Positions 38,496 through 47,973 are shown, counted from the first letter of the stretch. The stretch is DNA of 64,000 nucleotides from Variovorax sp. YR216 (GCF_900107745.1 NZ_FNRO01000010.1:142901-206900), one strand, 5' to 3'. Made by a program: numbers and translations. Notes: generated from the letters alone by a model not told the origin.

Positions 38496-39203
38496 TCATG
38501 AAAGCATTGCCATTCGGACCGGGACCTGGATGCCCCATGCGTCCTCTTCCTCTGGAAGGCCGCCCGAATAGGCTTGATGTGTCCGGTTGTGAAAGTCTTG
38601 CAGGTTGACCTTGTTATTGTTGTTGCGAGTGAGGCTAAGAGCCGTCAGCGTCACCTCGCGACCGCTTTCTCCGTAGACGCTTGTGAACCAGCGCTTGGTG
38701 AGACTGAGCATAGGATCATTCCCACCCATGACGTTGTCCAGAGCCGTCTTGCAGGTCGCCTCTTTGATGAAGAGACGCTTCGCGAGTTCAGCCGCTGTCA
38801 TCTTCACATTGGCACCCGTCGGGCCCTTCATTGGCTGAATTGCCTCGAAGCGCGCCATGTGCCACCACTGCTCCGCGTGACGGCCCTCGTGGTAGAAGGT
38901 CTCCGCGAGATCGACAAAGTGATCGCTCTTCGCATTCACCACGCCTCGATTGTCATCGAAGAGATCATTGCTAATGTCGATCGACCAGGGCTGAAAGTCG
39001 AACTGTCCGAGTACGCCCGGAGGAAGGTCTTTCACGTCGAGCCCGGTGACTGGCATGTTGACACTTCGATGGACATTCGAAAGAGCATCGTGAAAGAACT
39101 TTGCGCGTTCCAGCGGACTCTTTCCCGTCCACTTGGTTGCAAATCCACTCTTAAGTTCGGACACGTACGCATTGACACATGCCGTGTCGGTCATCGTAGT
39201 CAT
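38496..39203 (-). CDS. Unknown protein with HExxH zinc-protease-like motif
   Basis: I do not recognise this 235-residue protein. It carries H105-E106-G-R-H109 in ETFYHEGRHAEQWW, a zincin-type motif on a predicted helix. A later Glu/Asp cluster, LPEEEDAWGIQ near the C-terminus, could supply the third ligand as in gluzincins. There is no signal peptide. Base composition is clearly lower in GC than in flanking genes and codon use is relaxed, which suggests transfer. It follows the coiled-coil gene on the same strand after 153 bp, so the two may be one unit. A metallopeptidase-like effector or toxin is possible but unproven. Confidence 0.7.
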   Translation of the reverse strand: MTTMTDTACVNAYVSELKSGFATKWTGKSPLERAKFFHDALSNVHRSVNMPVTGLDVKDLPPGVLGQFDFQPWSIDISNDLFDDNRGVVNAKSDHFVDLAETFYHEGRHAEQWWHMARFEAIQPMKGPTGANVKMTAAELAKRLFIKEATCKTALDNVMGGNDPMLSLTKRWFTSVYGESGREVTLTALSLTRNNNNKVNLQDFHNRTHQAYSGGLPEEEDAWGIQVPVRMAMLS

Positions 39204-39356
39204 GAAGATTCTCTCCTAACGAGTGGTTGGATTCGGGTGATCGGACTAACGGAAACGTCGCCCAGAGTCCGTGCCGCGAGCACGCCAGAACTCATCTTTT
39301 GAACCATATACAGGGCCACAATGGTGTCCTTATTGGTGATGATCGGCGCCGATGCC

Positions 39357-40292
39357 TCACATGAGCATCAATTCCTTTCGCTTCGCGCGCACGAGTGCAG
39401 CATTGTTTGCGGCCAACAGAGCTTTCTTCTGATTGATCAGCGCGGCGGTGTCGGCAATCTTCTTGTTGATCTCCGCAATCATTTCTTCCAGTGCCGTGAA
39501 ATCAGATTTGTAGTCTACGAGCGCCGCCTTGAGATCATCGTTGTGTTTCTTCTTGTAGTCGGCTATTTTCATGCCATTCACTTGCTGGCTCAATTCGTTG
39601 ACAGCCGTCTCCAGATCGTTTTGCTGGGCAATGAGACCATTTATCCTATTGAAATTGGCAAGATCACGGGCGCGATCCGCCGACATCCGCACATCGTAGA
39701 TGTAGAAGTTTTGAATGATGATCTCGTTGTTGAAAAAATCCTGACTGCTGAATTTGTTTTCCATCACGCAAACGAACAAACTCATGCCCGGGATGATGTC
39801 CTTCTGCATAATCTGCTTCGACAGGTCGGTCTCGGTTCCTGTCTTGATCGTTGACAAGATCCCTGAGATGGCCTGAAATGCCGCGTTTGCGATGATCGCT
39901 TCCGTTCCTGCCATCATCGTTAGAAGATTCTGGGTGACGGGGGCGATCGTGCTGCCCTTGGCGCAGGCAGCCGTAGGAACCGCGTCGCCTTTCTTCGTGG
40001 GTTCGATGACGGTGGCTTTTCCTCCGAAGAGCGCACTTCGGACGCTGTCTATCATCTCGATGACTTTGTCGAGCGACCAAGTCGACGCCGTTGCCAGGTG
40101 CTGGTAAGAGCCACTGGCCAAAGGTTGGGCGTCGGTCCATTTCCCAGCTTCATAGAATTTCTTGATCTGCCCATCCAGTACCAGCTGGGCAGCGGCCGTT
40201 GCCTTGTCCAATTCGGCATTCCTTTCATCGATGTACTTTTGAAACGCCTTGTTCTTTGCGCCTTCTTCTTCAATTGTTGCAGCGTGTCCCAT
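39357..40292 (-). CDS. Unknown helical protein with C-terminal coiled coil
   Basis: This 311-residue protein is not recognised. It is mostly helical. A hydrophobic middle part (about 125-165, with IAPVTQNLLTMMAGTEAIIANAAFQAISGIL) precedes a long heptad-rich region (about 205-300) with repeated Leu/Ile spacing, as in ALEEMIAEINKKIADTAALI. A hydrophobic hairpin next to long coiled coils is the plan of alpha-helical pore-forming toxins, so that is one hypothesis; a structural protein is another. GC is low compared with the neighbours. The ATG at 40292 has AAAGGTGA upstream; a GTG 9 bp earlier is in frame. Confidence 0.7.
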   Translation of the reverse strand: MGHAATIEEEGAKNKAFQKYIDERNAELDKATAAAQLVLDGQIKKFYEAGKWTDAQPLASGSYQHLATASTWSLDKVIEMIDSVRSALFGGKATVIEPTKKGDAVPTAACAKGSTIAPVTQNLLTMMAGTEAIIANAAFQAISGILSTIKTGTETDLSKQIMQKDIIPGMSLFVCVMENKFSSQDFFNNEIIIQNFYIYDVRMSADRARDLANFNRINGLIAQQNDLETAVNELSQQVNGMKIADYKKKHNDDLKAALVDYKSDFTALEEMIAEINKKIADTAALINQKKALLAANNAALVRAKRKELMLM

Positions 40293-41048
40293 ACAAGTCA
40301 CCTTTCAGGTTTCGTTGAAATTGCATGCAAAAAGAATTTGCTACCCTAAGGCATTCAACGCCTTTTGAGGGTGGTCGACGTTAAACGATGAAAAGACTCT
40401 TGCGCAAGCAGCTGGTCGCCGTCTGAGACGGCATGTCGATTTTCGAGTTCATCGCCGCGTTTCGGACAAGGCGTTGATTTCATTAAAGAAAATGACGCGG
40501 AACCATCCACTGCAACGAGATTGAGACAGAAGCGTAAATCGGCGTTATTTTGCAGCCAAGGTCTTGCCACATGGGAGCGAAGCGCTATCTGAAACGTAGC
40601 GTTTCGATCACCAAAACGGTGCTCGTAACTTATGTGTCTTTATGCATTCAATTGCATTTGAGTACCTTTGATTTAAATTCAAAAGCATTCATTTTCGAGC
40701 TTTGGGTTTACATCTTCTAGCTATCTCGACCTCGTGGCTCAACTCGGGGCCCGCCGTGGTCGGGTGAGCTACGACGAGCCGAATTGGGAGTGCAAGAACG
40801 AGTGGTGGCGCTTCTGCCGCGTCGACGGTCGGCCTTGGGCGTGGGACGCACAGAGTGTGGACACAGGGACATTACGGGTTTTTTATCCTCTGCTGACCCA
40901 ACTGTCCCCGAGGAAAAGGGATTTTTTACGGCTTTTTTTCCGAGCCACGGGTCCTCTTGGCTCTGGGAGCCGGATATCACCTGGGGCCTGCTTTATGACT
41001 TTAATATGGGCAAACAGGTGCAGCCAACCAATGCCAAAGGAGGCATCC
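40293..41048. other. Upstream region without a recognised gene, AT-rich left half
   Basis: These 756 bp separate the low-GC gene pair from the acyl-CoA ligase. The part 40302-40720 is AT-rich, has no credible ORF, and probably holds the promoter of the minus-strand pair. From 40734 a plus-strand frame continues into the ligase frame and includes the unusual Trp-rich peptide NEWWRFCRVDGRPWAWD, but it lacks a clear ribosome binding site and matches nothing I know. A T-rich tract lies at 40917-40943. It may include a gene remnant. Confidence 0.45.
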
Positions 41049-42686
41049 ATGCTGGGACTGATGCAGGACCGACCGCTTCTGATTTCATCGCTGGTTGAGC
41101 ATGCGGCCACTTTTCATCCCGAGACGGAGATCGTCTCGCGCCGACCCGAGGGCGGAACCCATCGCACGAACTGGCGCGGCATCCGCGACCAGTCGCGGCA
41201 GGTGGCGGGCATGCTGCGCGACCTCGGCGTGCGGCAGGGCGACCGCGTGGGCACCCTGGCCTGGAACTCGGACCGGCATCTTGCGCTGTACTACGGCGCA
41301 TCGGGCTCGGGTGCGGTGCTGCACACGGTGAACCCGCGGCTCTTTCCGGACCAGATCGACTACATCATCAATCACGCCGAAGACACGGTGCTGTGCTTCG
41401 ACGTGACCTTCGCGCCGCTGGTCGAGAAGCTCGCACCCAGGCTCAAGACGGTGCGCCACTTCATCGCGATGTGCGGCCGCGCGCACATGCCCGCGATCGA
41501 CGTGCCCAACCTGCAGTGCTTCGACGAGCTGGTGGGCGCCCAGAGCACCGACTACACATGGCCCGAGTTCGACGAGCGCACCGCGTCGTCGCTCTGCTAC
41601 ACGTCGGGCACCACCGGCAATCCGAAAGGCGTGCTGTATTCGCATCGCTCCACGGTGCTGCATGCGCTGATGGAACTCGCGCCCGACACCTTCGGCCTCA
41701 ACTCCGGCGAGACGCTGATGCTGATCGTGCCGATGTTCCATGCCAACGGCTGGGGCGCGCCCTACGGCGCCGCGATGGTCGGCGCCAGGCTGGTACTGCC
41801 GGGCCAGTTCCTCGATGGCAAGAGCGTGTACGAGATGATGCGCGACGAGAAGGTCAGCTTCTCGCAGGGCGTGCCCACCGTGTGGCTGATGCTGTTCCAG
41901 TACCTCGACGCCAACCCCGATGTCGACGTCGGCGCGTTGGCGCTCAAGCGCGTGGGCATCGGCGGTGCGGCCGTGCCGCGCGCGATGCTGGAGCGCTTCG
42001 AGAAACAGTTCGGCGCTGAGGTCGTGCAGGGCTGGGGCATGACCGAGACCAGCCCCATCGGCGTGATCAGCAAGCTCCTGCCCAAGCATGCGTCGCTGCC
42101 GAGCGAAGAACTGGTGAAGATCAAGCTCAAGCAGGGCCGCGGCGTGTGGGGCGTGGACCTGAAGATCGTCGACGACGAGGGCAAGCCGCTGCCTTGGGAC
42201 GGCAAGGCCTTCGGCCACCTGCGCGTGCGCGGTCCGTGGATCGCGAGCGGCTACTACAAGGCCGAGGGCGGCGCGGTGACCGACGAGGAAGGTTTCTTCA
42301 GCACCGGCGACGTCGCGACCATCGACCCCGACGGCTTCCTGCAGCTGGTGGACCGCGCAAAGGACGTCATCAAGTCCGGCGGCGAATGGATCTCTTCCAT
42401 CGATGTCGAGAACGCCGCCGTCGGTTGTCCCGGCATCGCCGAGGCCGCGATCATCGGCGTGGCGCATCCCAAGTGGGGCGAGCGGCCGCTCTTGATCGCG
42501 GTCAAGCGGCCGGGTGTGAACGTGGACAAGCCCGCGGTGCTCGAATACCTTGCGAGCCGCATCGCCAAGTGGTGGTTGCCGGATGACGTGGTGTTCGTGG
42601 GCGAGCTGCCGCACACCGCGACGGGCAAGCTGCTCAAGACGAAGTTGCGCGAGCAGTACCGCGACTACAAGCTGCCGACCGCGTGA
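41049..42686 (+). CDS. AMP-dependent fatty-acyl / 3-(methylthio)propionyl-CoA ligase family protein
   Basis: The 545-residue enzyme activates a carboxylic acid with ATP and CoA. The AMP-binding P-loop is YTSGTTGNPKGVLYSHRS, followed by GWGMTETSPIG, the hinge STGDVATIDPDGFLQLVDR and the acyl-adenylate lysine region PHTATGKLLKTKLR at the C-terminus. The overall pattern (LISSLVEHAATFHPETEIVSR at the start) is that of ligases commonly labelled DmdB-like or medium-to-long-chain. The acid used is not fixed by sequence. The ATG at 41049 is preceded by AAAGGAGGCATCC, a strong ribosome binding site. It appears monocistronic. Confidence 0.9.
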   Translation: MLGLMQDRPLLISSLVEHAATFHPETEIVSRRPEGGTHRTNWRGIRDQSRQVAGMLRDLGVRQGDRVGTLAWNSDRHLALYYGASGSGAVLHTVNPRLFPDQIDYIINHAEDTVLCFDVTFAPLVEKLAPRLKTVRHFIAMCGRAHMPAIDVPNLQCFDELVGAQSTDYTWPEFDERTASSLCYTSGTTGNPKGVLYSHRSTVLHALMELAPDTFGLNSGETLMLIVPMFHANGWGAPYGAAMVGARLVLPGQFLDGKSVYEMMRDEKVSFSQGVPTVWLMLFQYLDANPDVDVGALALKRVGIGGAAVPRAMLERFEKQFGAEVVQGWGMTETSPIGVISKLLPKHASLPSEELVKIKLKQGRGVWGVDLKIVDDEGKPLPWDGKAFGHLRVRGPWIASGYYKAEGGAVTDEEGFFSTGDVATIDPDGFLQLVDRAKDVIKSGGEWISSIDVENAAVGCPGIAEAAIIGVAHPKWGERPLLIAVKRPGVNVDKPAVLEYLASRIAKWWLPDDVVFVGELPHTATGKLLKTKLREQYRDYKLPTA

Positions 42687-42695
42687 AGTTGCGTC

Positions 42696-42712
42696 TCTCT
42701 TGCATAAAGAGA
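42696..42712 (+). terminator. Weak hairpin after the acyl-CoA ligase gene
   Basis: TCTCTT-GCATA-AAGAGA forms a 6-bp stem starting 10 bp after the ligase stop codon, followed by a mixed pyrimidine stretch (ACTTTCTC). It is a plausible but weak rho-independent terminator. Confidence 0.4.
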
Positions 42713-42939
42713 ACTTTCTCACGTCTTGTTCGAAACAAATTTCGTACAAGTGCCCTTCCTGACGGACACTCGCAGGCGCGAACCCGGCGCCTGCCACGTT
42801 CATGTGCGCGGCGCAACATGGCGTCGCCAGCGCGACCTGCCCGACGGCGAGTCGTCGAAGCCGACGAGGTACGATAAAAGACTTCGTCGGCCGAGACGCC
42901 GTCGCCCCACACCAACAACAATTTTTTCAGTGAGCCGAG

Positions 42940-43299
42940 ATGGGCAAGATCTTGCGTGCGTGGACATTCTGGATTCGAGCGGAACTGCGCGGGGAGTGCA
43001 GCGACCACCTGGATGCCACCGTGCTCAAGAGGCTGCGGGCGGCAGAGGGCAATCGACGCGCGGCGGCGCTTTTCCGGGACCTGAATGACGGGACGACCGA
43101 GGTCGTGGTCGTATCGGTCTGGGACTCGATGGAAAGCATCCGCGCCCATACGGGTGACCCGCATACCGCGCCGACCATCGATCCGGGCGACGTGCGCAAG
43201 CTGTTCGATCGAGAGCCGAGCGTGCGTCACTACGCGCTTTCCGACCCGCACGTGGTCGCGACGCTTCCCGCCGAATGGACGGGGGCCGACAGGGACTGA
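42940..43299 (+). CDS. Antibiotic-biosynthesis-monooxygenase-like (ABM fold) small protein
   Basis: The 119-residue protein has a ferredoxin-like pattern. It begins ILRAWTFWIRAE, has a central helix with RAAEGNRRAAALFRDL, and a strand pair TTEVVVVSVWDSMESIRAHTG, which resembles the ABM or stress-responsive dimeric alpha/beta barrel families. The remaining 45 residues (DPGDVRKLFDREPSVRHYAL) are typical of quinol monooxygenase-like variants. The role is not assigned. The 253-bp gap upstream has no gene. It precedes trxC by 165 bp on the same strand. Confidence 0.65.
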   Translation: MGKILRAWTFWIRAELRGECSDHLDATVLKRLRAAEGNRRAAALFRDLNDGTTEVVVVSVWDSMESIRAHTGDPHTAPTIDPGDVRKLFDREPSVRHYALSDPHVVATLPAEWTGADRD

Positions 43300-43464
43300 C
43301 GACGCAGCGCTTCGAACCGGCTCGGCGCTCACGCGCCTGACGGATCTGCGTCGAAATCCGTCCCGCGGCTCACGGATTCCCATTCGCCGAAGCTGCGCGC
43401 CTTCATCGATCTCGCCAAAGATGCCGGGGCTTGCAATGGCGGGCGCCGGCCCCAGTTCCGGGGA

Positions 43465-43902
43465 ATGACCGAATCGCTGCACATCGTCTGTCCGCACTGT
43501 CAAACCACCAACCGCGTGAGGCGCGACCAGCTCGGCAGCGCGCCGGATTGCGGAAAGTGCCACCAACCGTTGTTCACCGGCCACTCGACCGCACTCGATG
43601 AGGCAGGGTTCGACCGGCATGTCGCGCGCAACGAGATCCCGGTCCTGGTCGATTTCTGGGCGCCGTGGTGCGGCCCGTGCCGCCAGATGGCGCCCGGCTT
43701 CGAACAGGCCGCCGCGCGGCTGGAGCCGAACGTCCGGCTGGTGAAGGTCGACACCGAGGCGGTGCCGTCGCTCGGGGCGCGCTTCGGCATCCGCAGCATT
43801 CCGACGCTGGCGCTCTTCAAGGGCGGGCGCGAGATCGCGCGGCAGGCGGGCGCGATGGGTCCGGCCGACATCGTCCGCTGGACCGAAGCCCACGCGCGCT
43901 GA
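43465..43902 (+). CDS. trxC: Thioredoxin 2 (zinc-binding TrxC)
   Basis: The 145-residue protein has the TrxC layout. An N-terminal zinc module with two CxxC pairs (C9/C12 and C29/C32) is followed by a thioredoxin fold with the active site W68-C-G-P-C72 and the cis-Pro region SIPTLALFKGG. It reduces protein disulfides in the cytoplasm, and zinc release makes family members redox responsive. GGGGA just before the ATG serves as ribosome binding site. The next gene follows after 30 bp. Confidence 0.94.
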   Translation: MTESLHIVCPHCQTTNRVRRDQLGSAPDCGKCHQPLFTGHSTALDEAGFDRHVARNEIPVLVDFWAPWCGPCRQMAPGFEQAAARLEPNVRLVKVDTEAVPSLGARFGIRSIPTLALFKGGREIARQAGAMGPADIVRWTEAHAR

Positions 43903-43932
43903 TGGCCATCGCCGGCCGATACCATCGGCCGG

Positions 43933-44487
43933 ATGACGCCAGAGAAACCCGCCCGCCGGCCGCGCATCTATCTCGCCGGCCCCGATGTCTTTTTCCCCCA
44001 TCGCGACGATGTCTTCAGGGACCTGAAGAACCGTTGCGAGCGCGCAGGGCTGATCGGTGTCGCACCGATCGATGCGCCGATCCAGCACAGTGCCGCCGAT
44101 GGCGAAGACCGGTTCGCGCAAGCCATCTACGACGGCAACGTCGCGGTGATTCGCGATGCCGACGGATGCATCGCCAACCTGCAATCCTTCCGTGGCCTGG
44201 AGCCCGATTCGGGCACTGTGTTCGAGGTCGGGTTCGCCGTGGCGCTCGGCAAGCCGGTCGTGGTGTACGGCGTTCCGCCCGGGACCTATGCGGAGCGTGT
44301 TTCCGCCGTGCTCGCATGCGAGCGGGACGCGAAGGGCGCGTTGCGCGAGAAGGCCAGCGGAAACACGGTGGAAGGACTCGGCCAGCGACTCAACCTCATG
44401 CTTACCCGGTCCACCCATCTCGTGCCGGATGCCGAATCGGCGATCGCCTTGATGGCCAGGCTGCTGGGCGGCCATTCACGAGGGTGA
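43933..44487 (+). CDS. Nucleoside 2-deoxyribosyltransferase
   Basis: The 184-residue protein has the family pattern RIYLAGPDVFFP at the start, and D92 with the nucleophile E98 in DSGTVFEVGFAVALGKPVVVYG. It exchanges bases on deoxyribonucleosides or hydrolyses modified nucleotides, acting in nucleotide salvage or clean-up. The length is somewhat above the minimal family (about 150-160) owing to a C-terminal helix. It lies 30 bp after trxC and may share its transcript. Confidence 0.88.
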   Translation: MTPEKPARRPRIYLAGPDVFFPHRDDVFRDLKNRCERAGLIGVAPIDAPIQHSAADGEDRFAQAIYDGNVAVIRDADGCIANLQSFRGLEPDSGTVFEVGFAVALGKPVVVYGVPPGTYAERVSAVLACERDAKGALREKASGNTVEGLGQRLNLMLTRSTHLVPDAESAIALMARLLGGHSRG

Positions 44488-44552
44488 TGGAAGTATTCAG
44501 CCCGGCTTAAGGGTCGCGGCCGAGACTGGCACTTCTCAGAGAGGAATGCCCG

Positions 44553-44837
44553 ATGTCGTCACAACCACAAGTCCTCAACTCCCGACAGGTCAGCCATGTG
44601 CTCGAACTGATCGAAATCAATCTGCTCGCACCTGGCGAGGCGACTCGAAAGCTCGAGGCGTTGACGCAGGCTGGTGAGTTCTCCCAGACGGAGTGCTACG
44701 CGATCCGCATGCTGCTCGTGCTCGACCATGTCGACATGGTCAGCGCGCTGCGTGAAGCGAGCGAAGACGACGAAGCGCTCTCGCTGGTGCGCGACCGCCT
44801 CGCGCACGAAGCGCGAGTGGTCTGCGAAGGGGGCTGA
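44553..44837 (+). CDS. Hypothetical small helical protein
   Basis: The 94-residue protein is not recognised. It is predicted to be nearly all helical and acidic, with no Cys-rich motif, signal or membrane segment; the middle reads QTECYAIRMLLVLDHVDMVSALRE. It has a good ribosome binding site (AGAGGAA, 8 bp before the ATG) and lies 65 bp after the deoxyribosyltransferase gene. Codon use is that of the host, which supports it as a real gene. Confidence 0.65.
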   Translation: MSSQPQVLNSRQVSHVLELIEINLLAPGEATRKLEALTQAGEFSQTECYAIRMLLVLDHVDMVSALREASEDDEALSLVRDRLAHEARVVCEGG

Positions 44838-44890
44838 GTCTAACGATCGTCAGAGACTCTCGGCCGGCCGATACGGCCAATACGGGCCGC

Positions 44891-45775
44891 TCAGTCGTGC
44901 AGTCGCTTCGCGATCAACTCGCGCAGTATCGACAACCCCGGCGCCTCCGTCCGCCCCGCCAGCGTGACCAGCCCGAAATGCGCGCCGGTTGCGATCGCCG
45001 GTCTCACAGGCAGTTGAACCAGGTCCGGCGCGGCCGCGTGGATCGCAAACAGCACGGCATCGCTTTCGCGCACCACCTCGACCAGGCTCGATAGCTCGTT
45101 GCAGCGCAGACTCACGCACTCGTCGGGATGACCCTGCGGTCCATAGGCTTCGACCATTTCGCGCATGACTTCGTCGCCCAGCTTCGTCGATGCGATGGGA
45201 TACAGGCGCACTGCGTCGAAGCCGATCGCGCCACGCTTGCGCGTGAGCGGATGGCCACGCCGGCACATGAATCCACCCTTCATCTCGACCAGGGGCTCGA
45301 CGCGAAGGTCCGTCGCCGGCCGGAACCAGCGCGCCTCCAGCACCGCCGCATCGAGTTCGCGATTGCGAAGTGCCTGCAGAAGCCGGTCTCCATCGCCGTG
45401 AAGGACATCGACGCGAATCGGCGCGCCGGGCTGCGCCATGCCGATCAGAAGTGGTTGGGTCAACAGGGCGCCGGGTCCCGAGCCGAGGCCGACGCGAAGC
45501 GTGCCTGAGCGTCCGCCGTGCTTGCGCCCGCCGGACGCGCCCAGCTCGTCGGCGTCGAACACCAGTTGACGAGCCCGCTGCAGCACTTCATGCCCGAACT
45601 GGGTGAGCTCGCTGCGCCGACCGACGCGATCGAACAGCTTCCGGCCCAGCTCATCCTCGAGCGTCCGGATGCTACGGCTCAGCGCCGGCTGCGTGAGGAA
45701 GAGCGCTTCCGCGGAACGGGTGAATGAAGCGGTCTCGGCGAGCGAGATGAGGTGCCGAAGCTGTACGAGCGTCAT
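44891..45775 (-). CDS. LysR-family regulator, divergent from the M20 peptidase gene
   Basis: The 294-residue protein starts with a LysR winged HTH (VQLRHLISLAETASFTRSAEALFLTQPALSRSIRTLEDELG, residues 4-44) and continues with a two-lobed effector domain. The ATG at 45775 was preferred to a much longer frame that would cross the neighbouring promoter. It is divergent from the M20 amidohydrolase gene with 124 bp between the starts, the normal layout for LysR control of an adjacent gene. The inducer is unknown. Confidence 0.9.
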   Translation of the reverse strand: MTLVQLRHLISLAETASFTRSAEALFLTQPALSRSIRTLEDELGRKLFDRVGRRSELTQFGHEVLQRARQLVFDADELGASGGRKHGGRSGTLRVGLGSGPGALLTQPLLIGMAQPGAPIRVDVLHGDGDRLLQALRNRELDAAVLEARWFRPATDLRVEPLVEMKGGFMCRRGHPLTRKRGAIGFDAVRLYPIASTKLGDEVMREMVEAYGPQGHPDECVSLRCNELSSLVEVVRESDAVLFAIHAAAPDLVQLPVRPAIATGAHFGLVTLAGRTEAPGLSILRELIAKRLHD

Positions 45776-45899
45776 TGCCGGGGCCGGGTCATGGGTATGA
45801 GTTCGAATTATGGCAAGGCCAAAAACAATGCATTGGACTTGGGATCGCCGGCCTTCTAGATTCCGGTGCCCCATAACGATTTCCATCACGAGACAACCG

Positions 45900-47216
45900 A
45901 TGCATCTGCCATCCCTTCGCAAGCTTTCCTTTTCCATCCTGGCCGCTTTCTCCATAACGCCGGCCGCATTCGCGGAGAAACCCGCGCCGCGCCTCGACGC
46001 CCTCGTCGACGGCATGTACCCGCAACTCGAGACGATCTACAAGGACATCCACGCCAACCCGGAGCTGAGCTTCAAGGAGACCCGCACCGCCGCCAAGCTC
46101 GCGGCGGAAATGCGTGCCATCGGTTTCGACGTCACCGAGAAGGTGGGCGGCACCGGCGTCGTCGCGATCTACAAGAACGGCCCGGGCCCCACGATCCTCG
46201 TGCGCACGGAACTCGATGCGCTCCCCATGGAGGAAAAGACAGGCCTGCCGTACGCCAGCAAGGTCAAGGCCGACTGGAATGGCCGCGAGACCTTCGTCGC
46301 GCACAGTTGCGGGCATGACATCCACATGGCGAGCTGGATCGGAACCGCGAAGACGCTGGTTGCACTCAAGGATCAGTGGAAAGGCACCTTGATGTTCATC
46401 GGCCAGCCGGCCGAGGAGGCGGGCGGTGGTGCCAAGGCCATGCTGGCCGACGGCCTGTTCAAGCGATTCCCCAAGCCCGACTTCGCGTTCGCCTTGCACA
46501 CGAACCCATCGCCCTATGGGTTCGTTGGCTACCGGGTCGGGCCCATCACCTCTTCGGCCGACGCCCTCGAAATCACGTTCAAGGGGCGCGGCGGACATGG
46601 ATCGGCGCCCGACAAGACCATCGACCCGATCACCATCGCCGCGCACTTCGTCACCGACGTGCAGACCGTGGTCAGTCGCGAGAAGGATCCGTTCGAGTTC
46701 GGTGTGGTGACGATCGGGTCGATCCAGGGCGGAACCGCGGGCAACATCATTCCCGATTCGACCGTGCTTCGCGGCACGATCCGCAGCTACAAGCCCGAGG
46801 TGCGCGAGAAGCTGCTGGAAGGCGTCCGGCGCACCGCCAAGGCATCGGCAGCGATGGCGGGTGCGCCCGAGCCCGTGATCGACTTCGGGGATGGCGGCGC
46901 GGCTGTCATCAACGACGAGGCGGTCGTCCAGCGCACGGTCGCCGCGCTCAAGTCGCAGCTGGGCGTTGCGCAGGTCGTGCAGGTTCCGCCCATCACGGCG
47001 AGCGAAGACTTCTCGGAGTATGTGAACGCGGGCGTGCCGTCGATGTTCTTCTTCGTTGGCGTGAGCGACCCCAAGCAGGTCGCCGATTCACTGAAACCTG
47101 GCGGCAAGCCGCTGCCGTTCAATCACTCGCCCTTCTTTGCACCGGTGCCGGAGCCGTCGATCAAGATGGGGGTGCAGGCGATGACGACGGCGGTGTTGAG
47201 CGCGATGAGCAAGTGA
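45900..47216 (+). CDS. Exported M20 family amidohydrolase / peptidase
   Basis: The 438-residue protein has a signal peptide (LSFSILAAFSITPAAFA-E) followed by an M20 aminoacylase-type domain. Metal ligands are in HSCGHDIHMAS (C137, H139) and QPAEEAGGGA (E172/E173), with the dimerisation insert around GRGGHGSAPDKTIDP. Such enzymes hydrolyse N-acyl amino acids or dipeptides. The signal places this one in the periplasm, where it could feed on amide-linked substrates. I chose the ATG at 45900 since it starts the signal peptide directly. The divergent LysR gene is the likely regulator. Confidence 0.9.
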   Translation: MHLPSLRKLSFSILAAFSITPAAFAEKPAPRLDALVDGMYPQLETIYKDIHANPELSFKETRTAAKLAAEMRAIGFDVTEKVGGTGVVAIYKNGPGPTILVRTELDALPMEEKTGLPYASKVKADWNGRETFVAHSCGHDIHMASWIGTAKTLVALKDQWKGTLMFIGQPAEEAGGGAKAMLADGLFKRFPKPDFAFALHTNPSPYGFVGYRVGPITSSADALEITFKGRGGHGSAPDKTIDPITIAAHFVTDVQTVVSREKDPFEFGVVTIGSIQGGTAGNIIPDSTVLRGTIRSYKPEVREKLLEGVRRTAKASAAMAGAPEPVIDFGDGGAAVINDEAVVQRTVAALKSQLGVAQVVQVPPITASEDFSEYVNAGVPSMFFFVGVSDPKQVADSLKPGGKPLPFNHSPFFAPVPEPSIKMGVQAMTTAVLSAMSK

Positions 47217-47256
47217 CGGAACACCGACCGCCCGGCCCAGGCACGGGATGCCAAGC

Positions 47257-47973
47257 TCAAGACACCGACGTCTTGATACCTGTCGAATCCTTCTGGGGCA
47301 GCAAGGCGTCCAGGACGAAACGTGTCGGTCCGCTGGCGCCTCGGTCGCTGACCGCGAGACCGAGCTGCCGCCACAGGGCCGGGCTGAGCGGACGGACGGC
47401 GATGCGGTGATCACGCGCGTGCTCGTGCGACTCCTCCGGCAGCAGCGCCGCTCCATAGCCCGCGGCGACCAGTGTCCTGATCGCATCGTTGTAGTTGAGT
47501 TCGATGCGCGGCCGGCAATGGACGCCAGCCGCTGAGAACCATTCTGCGGTCAGCCGGTAGAGACGCGTGGACGAGTCGTTCATGATCAACGGTCGCTGGG
47601 CCAGCCACTGCGGGGTCAGCCGCCGGGGCGCCTTCCAGGCCGCCGGCAGAAGAGCGACGACAGCCTCGCGCCGCAGAGGCGCGACATGGACGCCCCGCGC
47701 AGGGGCCCGCGGCAGCGCCACGATCGCCAGGTCCAGGCCTCCTGCGGCGAGACGGGCCATGCTTTCGTTGGATGTCAGCACCTGCACGTTCACCTCGACG
47801 CCGGGATGCTTCAGGGCAAGACGTTCGAGCGCGGGGGGCAGCAGGTGCGCAATGGCGCCCGTCGAGGCACCCACTCGCACGCGGCCCGTTTGGCCGGCGA
47901 GTTGACGCCGAACGTCCTCGACTGCGTCGTCCGCGTCCGCCAGCAGCCTGCGGGCACGCGCGAATGCTTCCCG
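47257..47973 (-). pseudogene. LysR-family regulator lacking its DNA-binding domain
   Basis: Codons from 47973 down to the stop at 47257 encode a recognisable LysR tail: EAFARARRLLADADDAVEDV, GRVRVGASTGAIAHLLPPALERL, and the effector domain ending LGLAVSDRG. Above this point the same frame turns into Arg/Ser-rich noise with no HTH, and the other two frames also show no HTH. The wing motif AGEAF is broken by a one-base change of frame between about 47972 and 47976. The N-terminal third is lost through indels, so the gene cannot make a DNA-binding protein. It is adjacent to the M20 gene, convergent with it. Confidence 0.75.
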
